Assembly (NCBI RefSeq): GCF_022458985.1 | Contig: NC_061771.1 | Coordinates: forward strand, 22,393,501-22,457,500 | DNA from: Mugil cephalus | Taxonomy: Eukaryota; Chordata; Actinopteri; Mugiliformes; Mugilidae | Reading direction: 5' to 3' | DNA length: 64,000 bases | Shown here: one piece after another, positions 21,148 to 33,100 of the stretch | Numbering within the stretch: the stretch's first letter is position 1 | Layout of the letters: each line of letters opens with the position of its first letter | Made by a program: the position numbers and the translations under genes | The notes under the pieces: generated by a model | What the model saw: only the letters and a program-made list of their open reading frames with translations | Told to the model about the DNA's origin: nothing | Databases searched by the model: none

Positions 21148-24100
21148 ATGCACATTAAGTCTATTGTTATCGAAGGATTTAAATCCTACGCACAGAGGAC
21201 GGAGATCAACGGTTTCGACCCGCTGTTCAACGCCATCACCGGACTGAACGGCAGCGGCAAGTCCAACATTTTGGACTCGATATGTTTCCTCCTGGGGATT
21301 TCCAACCTCACACACGTAAGTCTGCTAAGCTGTTTAAAAATATATTTAGCTCTGTGATGATATGCACTTAGTACGTAACTATAAAATTGTAGAGTTTGAA
21401 TTCTGAAGTTGCTCAACAAAACGATCCTGTCATGAAACTTATCGTATCTATTTTTGTTTCTTTTGTTTATCATTAAAAAAAAAGGTGCGAGCCTCCAACC
21501 TCCAGGACCTGGTGTACAAAAATGGGCAGGGTGGCATCACCAAGGCCACTGTGTCTATCACGTTTGACAACTCCAACAAGAGCCAGAGTCCTCTGGGGTT
21601 TGAAACCCACGATGAGATCACCGTCACCAGACAGGTGGGTGGGTGGGGGAGCACACTAATAAGGACACGTTAAAAGATCTGTAATTAGTTTCATTTTGCC
21701 GCTGAAGTATCAATGTTGCATGTGTGGTCGTGTCTCTCTTTTAGGTGGTGATTGGTGGTAGGAACAAGTACCTCATCAATGGAGTCAATGCCAACAACAC
21801 CAGGGTGCAGGACCTTTTCTGCTCTGTTGGCCTCAACGTCAACAACCCGCATTTCCTCATCATGCAGGTCACTGCAGATCACACATAATGCACATATGTT
21901 ATTTATTTGTTTATTTTTGATGTAAGATGAATGAGTACATTTAATTTCATGTGATGTTTTCAATGCTTTAGGGAAGGATCACCAAGGTTTTAAATATGAA
22001 GCCACCAGAGGTAAAGTAATCGCCTCTTATCTCATCGCTTTGTGCGTTTACCTTTCCTTTTTTAGGGACTTCTAGTAAGTATTATCTAATTTCTTCCAGA
22101 TCCTTGCCATGATTGAGGAGGCAGCAGGCACCAGGATGTATGAATGCAAAAAGATTAGTGCTCAGAAGACCATTGAGAAGAAGGAAGCCAAGCTGAAGGA
22201 GATTCAGACCGTACGTTTAGACATACAAAGTCATTTTGACATCTGCATTATTTTTTTTAGTGGAGAGCTGCAGCAGCAAACTATGTTATTTGTTTTCTCT
22301 TTCAGATTTTGGACGAGGAAATTACTCCAACTATGCAGAAGCTCCAAGAGGTGGGTTGACTGTAAAATTTGACCTTAAAATATGACCCTGTTTCCACGCG
22401 TCGATCACCTCTATGTGACACCTTATTCCCTCTATAGGAACGTTCATCATACCTGGAGTACCAGAAGCTGATGCGTGAGATTCAGCACTTGTCTCGGCTG
22501 TACGTCGCCTGGCTGTTTGTGTGTGCGGAGGAGACCAAGGCGAAGTCGGCAGAGAATCTGAAGGTGATGCAAGACAAAATCGCCAAGATGCAGGCCACCA
22601 TGGCTGAGAACGAGAGCAAAGTCCAGGAGCTGTCAGCCCAGATTCAAGAGCTGCAGAAGAAAAAAGACCAGGTACGGCAGAGAGGAAAACTTTTAAACTG
22701 TAGTTCACGCCTCATAATAATCAGTGTCTGTGAGAGATCACAGAAAAGAACAGGCGCATATGTATATTTTGTCACTGATGTCATTCTTCTCATGTGCAGG
22801 AGGTGAACGGAGTATTAAAATCCCTGGAGGAGGCTCTAGCTGATGTACAGCGCGTGGATGCAAAAGCTCAGAGTGCGCTTGACTTGAAAAAACAAAACCT
22901 CAAAGATGAAACCAAGAAAAGGAAGGAGCTTGTGAAGAGCATGGATGAGGTAAGCGATCAATAAATTCTGTCAATATGTGATGAGTATGTGACGTATTTA
23001 AGAAAAAAAAAATGGGGCTCTTTATAGAACTGCTGTTCTCCTTCACCCTTAGGACAAGAAGATGCTTGTGGTAAAGGAGAAAGAGGTTTCCAAGTTGACC
23101 GGGCAGCTTCAGGCTCTGCAGGAGGAGGGACAGAAAGACAGCGCCGCTCTCGAGGCAGCTGAGCAACATTTCAAAGCCGTGTCCGCAGGTCTTTCCACCA
23201 ACGAGGACGGAGAGGAGGCCACAATCGCAGGGCAGATGATGACCTGCAAGAATGACATGAGCAAGGCAGACACCGAGGCTAAGCAGGTGATTTAAGGACT
23301 TGAACTTATCTACTGTTTGTTCTTTGTTTTTTTTTTTTAGATTGCCCAATGCTGGGAAAAGTCTTCCAACACTACGTAGTTGGTTAATATTTTATCACAG
23401 ATTTCTAATGTCACTCTCTGATTTCTTTCCGTCCAGGCGCAAATGACCCTGAAGCATGCCCAGGCAGAGCTGAAGACCAAGCAGGCAGAGGTGAAAAAGA
23501 TGGATAGCGGCTACAAGAAGGACCAGGACAACCTGCAGGCTGTCAGAAGCAGCAGGGAGAAACTCGAGGCTGAGCTCGCCAAGCTCAACTATGAAGGTGC
23601 TGCATGTGGCCGGCTGCAAAAGCACAGTGGTTTGCGCCTTTTCTGCTCCACCTCTGTTACACTAACAGTTGTGTTTCTGTTCTGATCTAGATGGGAAGGA
23701 AGAACGTCTGCTGGAGAAAAGAAGGCAGCTGTACAGAGAGGCCTCTAAACTGAAGGAGACCTATGAGCGTCTGGTGTCCCGCTTCCCCAACCTGCGTTTT
23801 GACTACAAGTAAGACCTTCCGTCACTCCACATAAAATATGTGTCTGGATGTGTAATGAAACAAATGATTAATGTGTACGCGTGTCCCCTTGTCGTCTCTC
23901 TTTTGTCTTTCAGGGACCCAGAGCGAGGGTGGGAGCGCAGCAAAGTGAAGGGGCTGCTCGCTAACCTGATATCGGTGCGCGACGTCTCCTACGCTACGGC
24001 GCTGGAGGTCGTCGCAGGAGGACGGCTCTATAACATTGTGGTCGACACGGAGGTGGGTGTGAGAGAGTGGGCTCTTTGGAGATTTTATTGTACTGGTTTT

Positions 24101-27100
24101 GTTATTTTTGTTTGCAGGAAGGTGATGATTTTTGTCTTTGCTAGGTTACTGGTAAAAAACTGCTGGAGAAGGGAGAGCTGCAGAGGAGGTACACCATCAT
24201 CCCCCTCAACAAGATCTCTGCCAAGACACTTAATGACAGAGTGGTCAACAGCGCTAAGAGCCTGGTGAGAGAACATCGTCCTTCAGATTGAAGTGAAATA
24301 ATCTAATCTTTGTTGACACTGTGGGCTAAGGCTGGGTGGTATGACCATTAATGTATAGCACGGTGTTATTTTTTATTTTTATTTTTTTACATGCATAGTC
24401 ATGGGTTCACAACATTTTGGACTATTTTACTGTAATGAGTAAATATTGTTGAATAATAACACAATAGTAGTAAAAATTAGTAAAAATTACCTGCTGATGT
24501 GGAAATCTGTGGAAATTTACAGCTTGGAACTCTGGGGGGGGAAAAAAATAATTAAATATTATCAAGGTGATATGAAGGTTCATTTTCAGTTTCATTTGTT
24601 TTCACATATTTATTCACATTGAAACATATTTAAACTGCTATGTCTGCAATGTCACTAGCAGCGCCTCCAGCTACCGTAATGGTTACAGTGAGCGTGCAAC
24701 ATTTTTTTCTCATTTGCAAAAAGCGAAAATTGGGAACATTTTCGGTAACGGCTTTAGTAGCCGGGGGACGGGTCATCCAGAACAGTAACTGTCCCCAGAA
24801 ATCATGTCTGGTCCCCCCCCCACCCCCAAAAAAAAAACGACCAACATGCTTTTCTGGTCCTCTCGTGGTCTGCCGATTCTTTTTTCAGACCTTTCCATCT
24901 TCACCACGCCTCACAGTGATGCAGTCGCACCATGTGCATCGTTACGAACGCTGTGTAGTCAAATAAAAAAAAAAAGTTAAAAATTCATATCATAATGAAA
25001 AAAAAAATACCGGTATTCAGTCTAACTTTGCCTTTTCTGTTGTCTAATTTTTTAATTGTCTTTCTCCTGTCAGGTTGGAGAAGACAACGTTCACGCAGCC
25101 CTGTCCCTGGTTGGCTATGAATCCGACCTGCGTAAGGCCATGGAGTACGTGTTCGGCTCCACGCTGGTCTGTGACACGCTGGACAACGCCAAAAGAGTTG
25201 CTTTCGATAAGCAGGTCATGACCAAGACTGTCACTCTTGGTGGGGACATCTTCGACCCTCAGGGGACTCTGAGCGGAGGTGAGACATCGCCCTAGCGTGC
25301 CTGTCATCGCTGAGACATCGGTCCACGGTTAAATGAAACCACCTCTCACACGCGGAGCGCTCTAAAAGAAACGTTTTCATCCTCCCGTTTTCCTTTCAGG
25401 TGCCCGCTCCCAGTCGGCGTCCGTTCTGGCGAGTCTGCAGGAAGTGAAGGAGGTTCAGGACAACTTGAACGACAAAGAGGCCCAACTTCAGGACACCGAA
25501 CGCCAGCTGGCCGGCCTCAAGGGAACCGCTGAGAAGTGCGCGCATTTACATTTAATCCATTTCACTAGTTCTTTTCTGAAAGTCTTGACACGCCCCATTA
25601 GCATGTGGTTCCCAATATTTATCTGCAAACCTTCCACCTACCTTTGTTTCTTGTCTTCACCTTTTCTTTTTATTTCTTTCTCCCTACAGGTACCGCCAGC
25701 TGAAGCAGCAGCATGAGCTGAAGGTAGAAGAGGAACAGATTCTGCTGGCTAAGGTGCAGCAGAGCTCCTTCCACCAGCAGCAGGAGGAGCTGGAGCGGCT
25801 GCGCAAGGCGATCGGTCAGAACGCTGAAATGTGCACATACATTAGTCTCATTTCTATATTTATTTATTTATTTATTTATTGTGCTAGCTTGATAAACGTG
25901 GTGCGTTTGCTTAACCAGAGGAGAGCGAGGAGACCTTGCGTGTGACCAAGGAGGTGCAGAAGCGGGCCGAGGAAAAATACAAGGTGCTGGAGAACAAGAT
26001 GAAAAACGCGGAGGCAGAGAGGGAGAAGGAGCTGAAAGCCGCCCAGCAGAAACTTAACACAGCCAAGGCCAAAGCTGACGCCTTCAACAAGAAGCTAAAG
26101 GAGAAGCAGCAGGTGCGCTGGCCAGACACGCTCAAAGCTGGATGCGCGTTTTCGACCAGAATCTGAAGGAACTAACGATTTGTGTTTGTGTGCAGGAGTC
26201 CGACGCCGTGGCTCTGGAGCTGGAGGAGCTTCGGAGGGAGCAGGCCGGCTACGAGCAGCAGATTCAGGCTGTGGACGAGGCGATGAAGGCCATCCAGGAG
26301 CAGATAGACAGCATGGCCTGCACCGTGTCGCAGAACAAGGTAAATCGCGTTGTCACGCATCCACCTGAACCGCAACAGCAAAGTATTCTGATGGGTCACG
26401 ATTGCCGACATGGCGGCGCTACTAAAATACTTTGGAAATGGTTCATTAACAGAAACTGCGAAGATGGTAAAGGAAGGGAGCTCAGAGAAAGGGTCGAGCA
26501 CAGATCTGCTCTGCTGCTGAGGCGTAATTATGAGTTAGTAGGAATTGATTGCATTACTTTAAAAAAAAAAAAAAAAAAAAAAACTAGGCCTTCGTCCACA
26601 GATGAAATTTAAATGAGGACCAACAAGTTTGGGAATAGATGAAGAGGATTATTGATGATGATTAGAATTAAACTGGTAAATTAATGTGCATAGAGAGACT
26701 GTATCTGATATTCCTGGTGTTTAGATTAAATCTAGGTCTCTACTTAATCTCTCCAACAGTTTGAAGGATGTTGAAATAAATACTAAAAAAGGGCAGCAAT
26801 ATCTCTAGTGAAGCGTCTGTTAGGTATTTTTAGATTTTTTTTTTAACTTCATTACACAAAAATTTTTATATGTAGACATCTTTGTTATAAACAGATGCAT
26901 GTCCTTCTCATTTCATTCTCGTAGGAGGGAGTGCGTAAAGCCCAGGAGGAGCTGACCAAGCAGAAGGAAGTGATCATGACACAGGACAAAGAGCTCAAGG
27001 TAAACGCACCGTCGCCTTTCACACTTTTAACTTGTGAGACTTGGGAGACCGATCCACGGAGATTCAAACGTTTATCCCACTGAACGCTGCAGGGGAAGAG

Positions 27101-28740
27101 CACAGAGGCCAACAAGATGAGGGAGCAGAACAACGAGATCCAGCTGAAGATCAAGGAGCTTGAGCACAACATCAGCAAACACCGCAAAGACAGCCAGGAC
27201 GCTGCAGACAAGGTACACGCCCACCTCCGCTGTTTCAACTCATTCGTTCACCCAGTCACGACCTGAACCTGAATACCGTTTCCCGTTTTCCTCCGCCTCG
27301 TCTTCGCACCAGGTGTCCCGGATGCTGGAGGAGCACGACTGGATCCACTCCGAGCGCCAGTTCTTCGGGCAGCCGAACACCTCGTACGACTTCAAGACCA
27401 ACAACCCCCGCGAGGCGGGCCAGCGCCTGAAGAAGCTGGAGGAGACGACCAACAAGCTGGAGAGGAACGTCAACAAGAGGGCCATGAACATGCTGAACGA
27501 GGCCGAGGAGAGGGTGAGGAGGAGGAGGAGGAGGAGGAGGAGACGGATTGTCGAGCCAGAACCTCGCACAGATTTCTCAAATGTAACCGTCTCCCTTCCT
27601 GCAGTACAACGACCTGATGAAGAAGAAGAGGATCGTGGAGAACGACAAAGCAAAAATCTTGCAGACCATCGAGGAGCTGGACCAGAAGAAAAACGAGGCT
27701 CTCAACCTGGCATGGCAGAAGGTCTGCAGACATGTTCTGTTTAAAGTTCGCTTTGTATTTTCCACTCTGGGAGACGTTAGGCAGTTTAAACCACCAACTC
27801 TGGATGTATTAGAATGTAAATAATGCTTTGCTCAGAAATGTTAGTCTCATTATTTATCCTAAAACTTAAAATATAAATTACATAACCTTTTACTAATAGT
27901 AGCATCTGTCTTTTTTTTCTTTCTGATATACACCTTCCTTCCGAACAGAAAAAAATACCCACAATGCTGTGGTGTCATTGATTAAAGTTGACTAACTCAT
28001 CACTGGCTTTTAACTCCACTAAAAGCCTCCTGCAGATACTAACATCTTTTTATCTGTTTGACCGTGTCTGTAGGTAAACAAGGACTTTGGCTCCATTTTC
28101 TCCACCCTGCTGCCCGGAGCCACAGCCAAGCTGGCTCCTCCCCAGGGCGGCGGCGTCCTGGAGGGCCTCGAGTTCAAGGTGGCCTTGGGAAACACCTGGA
28201 AGGAGAACCTCACCGAGCTGAGTGGCGGCCAAAGGTCGGTTGTTTTTCCACCCGATAGCGCTGACGGGTTTGCGGATGGAGGATAATAAAGCCACTTGTT
28301 TTCTGAGTCACGCTCGTGTCGGTTGTTTGCAGGTCACTGGTGGCGTTGTCTCTCATCCTGGCCATGTTGCTCTTCAAGCCGGCTCCCATCTACATCCTAG
28401 ATGAGGTGGATGCTGCTCTGGATCTGTCGCACACGCAGAACATCGGACAGATGCTGCGCACGCATTTCAGACACTCCCAGGTAAAATACAAAGGGAATGT
28501 CAAGGCACCGAATTGTGGAGCGAGCCGACACTCACCTCGAACTCTGTCCTCTTACAGTTCGTGGTCGTGTCCCTGAAGGACGGCATGTTCACCAACGCCA
28601 ACGTCCTGTTCAAGACCAAGTTCGTCGACGGCATGTCCACGGTGACGCGCACCGCGCTCAGCCAGAGCGACGCCAACGTTCCCCAGAAGGGACACGACAA
28701 GGGCCGACAGAGGGACAAGAAGAAGCAGCTGATCAGCTGA
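21148..28740 (+). CDS. smc2: SMC2, condensin ATPase subunit (complete)
   Basis: SMC2 pairs with SMC4 in condensin I and II to compact mitotic chromosomes. Exons: 21148-21315, 21485-21634, 21745-21867, 21972-22010, 22100-22210, 22306-22350, 22438-22671, 22800-22949, 23053-23286, 23437-23596, 23691-23808, 23914-24052, 24145-24264, 25074-25278, 25400-25535, 25690-25814, 25919-26112, 26196-26339, 26925-26999, 27093-27212, 27313-27513, 27605-27721, 28074-28234, 28333-28480, 28558-28740. These sum to 3600 nt (1199 aa; human is nearly the same). Walker A GLNGSGKS is at 32-39, the first coiled coil at ~170-500, hinge at ~515-670, second coil to ~1030, ABC signature LSGGQR at 1085-1090, Walker [12 protein letters not shown] with D1113/E1114. 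Every junction keeps phase. No defect is seen. Confidence 0.98.
23914..25278 (+). other. smc2: SMC2 hinge exons
   Basis: Exons 23914-24052, 24145-24264 and 25074-25278 encode the hinge ([67 protein letters not shown]) through which SMC2 binds SMC4. The intron at 24265-25073 is the longest of the gene and holds a repeat (24329-25017). Confidence 0.9.
24329..25017. repeat. GGCTGGGTGGTATGACC-type interspersed repeat in an SMC2 intron
   Basis: It opens with GGCTGGGTGGTATGACC and closes with AAAATACCGGTATTCAG, resembling the GGGCTGGGyGGTATACCGG ends common in teleost hAT-like elements. The interior is AT-rich without coding sequence. Limits are approximate. Confidence 0.4.
26563..26925. repeat. 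SMC2 intron 18 repeat fragment with poly-A
   Basis: An A-run at 26562-26583 is followed by DNA ending in CTACTTAATCTCTCCAACAG (26739-26758). A close relative of that last motif (CTACTTAATCTCTCCATCAG) is at about 57858-57877 in a KDM4C intron. It is probably part of a dispersed teleost repeat, class unknown. Confidence 0.45.
27516..27543 (+). repeat. (GGA)n tract directly after an SMC2 splice donor
   Basis: The donor GAGAGG|GTGAGGAGG at 27513/27514 runs straight into about nine GGA triplets in an intron of only 91 bp. G-rich triplets near a donor can act as splicing signals; that role here is inferred. Confidence 0.8.
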
Positions 28741-28998
28741 TCTGGGCCGAGTCACGTTTGAAGCTCGAGCTCGTGTTCGCGTCCGAGAACGACTTCGCTT
28801 TTACTTTACAAAACGTTGGCGTTTGCGTCATTTCTGCAGCCGCCTCGAGGGTGAATTTTGTTACCAGCTCATTCTGTCTTTCATCATTCACATCTTTTGT
28901 GTATTTTAAATGTTAACTGTATATTTCCTTTTGTCTGAACTATCGTCTGACTTCATGCTCCTGCTTCATCTGTTTATATGAACCTAAATATTTTAGTA

Positions 28999-29004
28999 AA
29001 TAAA
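28999..29004 (+). terminator. smc2: SMC2 polyadenylation signal
   Basis: AATAAA lies about 260 bp past the SMC2 stop, the first hexamer in the 3'UTR, and just upstream of the repeat starting at 29090. It is a good candidate for the main 3' end. Confidence 0.7.
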
Positions 29005-29089
29005 GACAGTTTAATATCAATGCTTCTGGCTGCTGGTTCGGTTCATTCCTGATACCATCTGTCTTTCTGCAAATTGAATGCATTCTACA

Positions 29090-29358
29090 CACTGATCAGC
29101 AATAACATTATGACCTAATATTGTGTTGGTTTGTCTTGTGCCTTGGGTTGAGGGGAGGAGCCTCAGTGGATCCTCCCTCAGATACTTGGTGAGTTTGGGA
29201 TCTAGGGAATTTGGAGGCCAGGTCAACACCTTGAGCGGTTTTTCATGTTGTTTGTTGTTTTATCCTAAACTGTGTCTGTCAGGCTGCGTCCTGCTTCCAT
29301 CAAGGTCAATAATGTTGACATTGCCTGTAAGTGGTCATAATGTTATGCCTGATCACTG
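29090..29358. mobile_element. inverted-repeat element family, copy B (downstream of SMC2)
   Basis: It is a 269-bp copy: left end CACTGATCAGCAATAACATT, right end TGTTATGCCTGATCACTG. It keeps family-specific interior words (GGAATTTGGAGGCCAGGTCAA, GTTTTATCCTAAACTG). No open frame. Confidence 0.8.
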
Positions 29359-29489
29359 TACATATGACTATATGTCAGGGTCCTGGTGGTGGCTTCAGGG
29401 ACTTGGTACAAAATGTGTAATTCTGTATGAAGATATATATATAAAAAAAAAAAAAAAGACAAGTCACTGGTCCAAATTGTCAAGGGAGT

Positions 29490-29562
29490 TTTATTTCAAC
29501 CGGGACAAATTCAAACAACTATTCCATTGCTTTTAAGTTAAACAGCAGGGTTTTTATTTATT
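29490..29562 (-). terminator. ecpas: ECPAS polyadenylation signals
   Basis: On the minus strand AATAAA occurs at 29495-29490, 29558-29553 and 29562-29557, about 630-700 bp after the ECPAS stop. SMC2 and ECPAS are convergent, with their 3' ends separated by roughly 0.5 kb that includes copy B of the inverted-repeat family. Confidence 0.55.
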
Positions 29563-29949
29563 ACACAAAATAAGCAGACGTCTCACTCATTCATCCGGCA
29601 GACAAAGGGACAAAGGACGCTTTTTCAGGACGCGGAGAGACTCAGCTGAGGCGTGCAACCTGCTGATTGGATATTTAATGAGTAGGCAAACCCACGACAG
29701 TAGTAAATTGTGCCCCAGTTTGGGGCTCTAGGTATACAGTGTCCACAAACCCACCACATCGGTTTATATAGCATTATTTATTATCATTTATTTATTATCA
29801 TCACCAATTTAACGTCCATTTAAATGAACCAAACAGAACTTGACACGTTATAATAGTAGCTTCGCTCTTCGTCACTGGCACTGATCTCAAACAAACAAAG
29901 AACGTCACTGTGGTCTCTTCAGGGTCAAGCTTTGTCACTCATCACAGTT

Positions 29950-30168
29950 ATATACATACACACATATATATATGTATATGTATATGTATATACTCAATGA
30001 TGGAGAGATTTGTCAACATCTGTTTTAGGAGAATGCAGCTGTATCAATTAAGTCAGACAGAGAAGGAGTGGTGCATGGTTTTGTGTTGCTGCTAAAGTAG
30101 TAAAAAGAAGTTGAGGATCTATTTTCTGTGTCTCAGTGACCTGTGTGTGTGTGTGTGTGTGTGCGTGT
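29950..30168. repeat. dinucleotide repeats in the ECPAS 3'UTR
   Basis: Two runs in the presumed 3'UTR: a mixed TA/TG run (about 29957-29992) and a pure GT run (30143-30168). Confidence 0.8.
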
Positions 30169-30186
30169 GAGATTGTGATTGTGCGC

Positions 30187-33100
30187 TCAGGGTTGACTCT
30201 GGATGTGTCTGCGCAGCTCCTGGGCCTTATCCCTCAGGTCGGGTCTGCTGTCTGACTGCAGCGTGGACAGCGAGCGCTGCAGCTGCTCCCGACTCTTCCC
30301 AGACACGCAGTCCCACTGCTCGCTCTCTGGTAAAGGCCACGGGAATATTTCATCAGTTAACGCCTCATTTGCACCGACATAATAAACACAACGTACAACA
30401 TGGAGATCCTAAACATCTGATGGCAACGATGAGCACATGCACAGCTCTGCCTTGAGCTAAAAGACGATGTCAGCCGTGTCCAATGTTCATCATGTTAGCA
30501 GCTAATATACCTTTACAGGTAATTAAATAATAAATTACCCATCTGATATTTGTTGACATATTTCAGGTGATGTAAATAAATATTTAATTTTCTCAATCCC
30601 TGAAAATATACACCGATCAGGCATAACATTATGACCTCCTTCCTGATATCGTGTAGGTCTCCCTAAAACAGCTGTGACTCGTCAGAGAATGGACATGGGT
30701 CTTCTGAGGGCGTCCTGTGGTGTCTGGTAACAGGATGTTGTTAGTGAGGGTTGAGGGGCGGGGCCTCCAGATTGTTTGGGATCTAGTGAATGTGGAGGCC
30801 AGGTAAACACCTTGTGCTCTTCTTTTTTGAGTTGTTCCTAAACCGTTTTTGTGTGTGTTTCTGTATCAGGCTGCTGCCATCAAGGAGTGTCATTACTATG
30901 GGGTGGGGGTGTGGTCTGGTCTAGGTGGGTGCTACATGTCCAAGTAACATCCACACCAAAGCCAGGTCCAAACATTTCTCAGCAGAACACTGAATTATCA
31001 CAAAATGTGTCAATGTTATTTACTTCTACTATCAGTGGTCATAATGTTATGGCTGATCGTTGCACATACTTTACTCATTCCATAACACTAACCAGAAAAT
31101 AAATAAAGTGTGACCTTCGTGTCAGGAATTCATTTACACACAATAAGTCCACAGTATTTACCTCCAGTTTTCTTAACGATCAGATCCACCACGGACAAGG
31201 CCTCCGTCCTCACCGAGGAGTAACTTTTGTTTTCTGGATAGAAACAAACACGAATATTGTGATGAAACGCACCTCACACTGTGATTCAGAGTACTTTGAA
31301 ACAGTGGAGACTTTACCTAAAGGGTGTGTGAGGGCAGCACAGGTCTCCGTGAGGATCTGCGACAATGCGTTAAAGTCCTCGCTGCCCTTCTCCAGCAGCA
31401 ACAACCTGCAAATAATTACATCAAAGAGTTCAATTCAAATAAATAGTTTTTATTCGGATATATTAATGCAGGCAACGACTGTTGGGTCCTTACCCCTGGA
31501 AATATGCCTTCATGGACTGGAGAGCAGCCAGCTGGACTTTCCAGGTGCTCAGCTTCAGCTTCTCACACATGAGCTTGCACACCTCCACCTGGAATCGAGC
31601 TGCAGAGACGCACAACGTTGACAACGTTACGTGACGAAGGCCACGTCTCAGCTTCCCAGCAGCCGACCTACATTTTATAGCTGAGGTCATGGAGAGCAGC
31701 ACCAAGTTCTGCTTTCAAGTTCACGTGCTGTTCCTTCCTGCTGCTGTTACTGTAACAGCTCCAGGTTCAACACACTCACCACTTACTATGTACTGGGTTT
31801 AACTCAATATCTGACAATCATCATCTCATAAATAACCAGACTAACTTTTTTATTCTATTTTATTATTTATCTTTTACACAGTCCACTCTTTACTCCTGTT
31901 ATTTTTCGGTCCCTTTGTATGCTGTTGTAATCTCCTCATTGTGGGACAAATGAAGGTTTTTTCTAATTGTAATAATAAAGAGTCCAGTGAGCTTGCTCCT
32001 TGAAACATGGAGTGAATGAGAAGTGCTGCTAATGTAGTGTCTACTGTTTATGACATTAAAATGTGTTCACAAATTACCTCTGTGCTGAATCTAACACATT
32101 CAGTCGTGTTGTGATAGTATTTACTAACTGACTGACTTTACAAAGATGGGAACTGTTCCTCTTAAGTGAAATCAAAGCAAGTAGAGCTCCCCCTGGTGTC
32201 TGGCTGCAGTATAGCTCATAAACTCCACCTCCTCCATGTCAGTGGATGGGACTTGAGATTAAAATTAAAACACTAAAATACACACCAAGTAATTTTTCTT
32301 CAAGGATGGTTTCCGCTTTTTTATGTAGTTAATATAATGTTGATGAATTTTCAAGTGTCCATTTTTTCTGAAAATCTTTGTTTTAGTTAGTTATTTGACG
32401 CTATAGAAACATCATGACGACGACATGTTTCCATGCTCCGTAAAGAAGTCATGCGAGACCATGAGAAAGAATAATCCAACAGTTAACAGTTAGTAATCCA
32501 ACATCTCAGAGCGCAGTATTAAAAAAATGAAAACGTCTGGAGGAAATGTGGCTACAGAGTTCAAAGACGGCTGCAGGAAGAGCGTGAGTTTTGTCAATAC
32601 AAGGATGTGAGGATGCACTGTTCATATTTATGCACAGTCTATACTTAACACTAAGTTAATGGCACAAAAACATCATAGTAGGACAATACTACTAGTGTCA
32701 GCTAGAACTTACCCTGAGTCTCTGGGTTTCTGGGCCAAGCCTTTCCAAGAGTCTCAAAAGCACAAAGCAGAGCTTCAGTTTGCAGCTCCTTGTCCTTCGC
32801 ATCTTTATCATCGTCATCGTCGTCCTCCAGCGATGCACCGCCGCTTTCTGGACAGCGCTGTTGGAAAAGGAGAACGCACACACACATTGAGCCGCTTCAT
32901 TCATCACAAAGACGACGGCGTCAAATGAGCAGATGGGAGAAGACCTTCTTGATCAGAGGGAAGAGGATCTCCGCCACTTCGCTGTAACGGTCCTCCTGGC
33001 TGCTGTGGAGCACGTCTCCAGCACAACGCAGGGCGGCCATTTTGTACACCAGACTTTCCTTGCGACATTCCTTCAACACAATCTCCAACACCTCGGAGAC

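Noticed and set aside
27240..27653. Antisense frames over SMC2 exons 21-22
   Set aside because: Driven by the (GGA)n repeat read as Ser/Leu runs and the reverse of coding exons.
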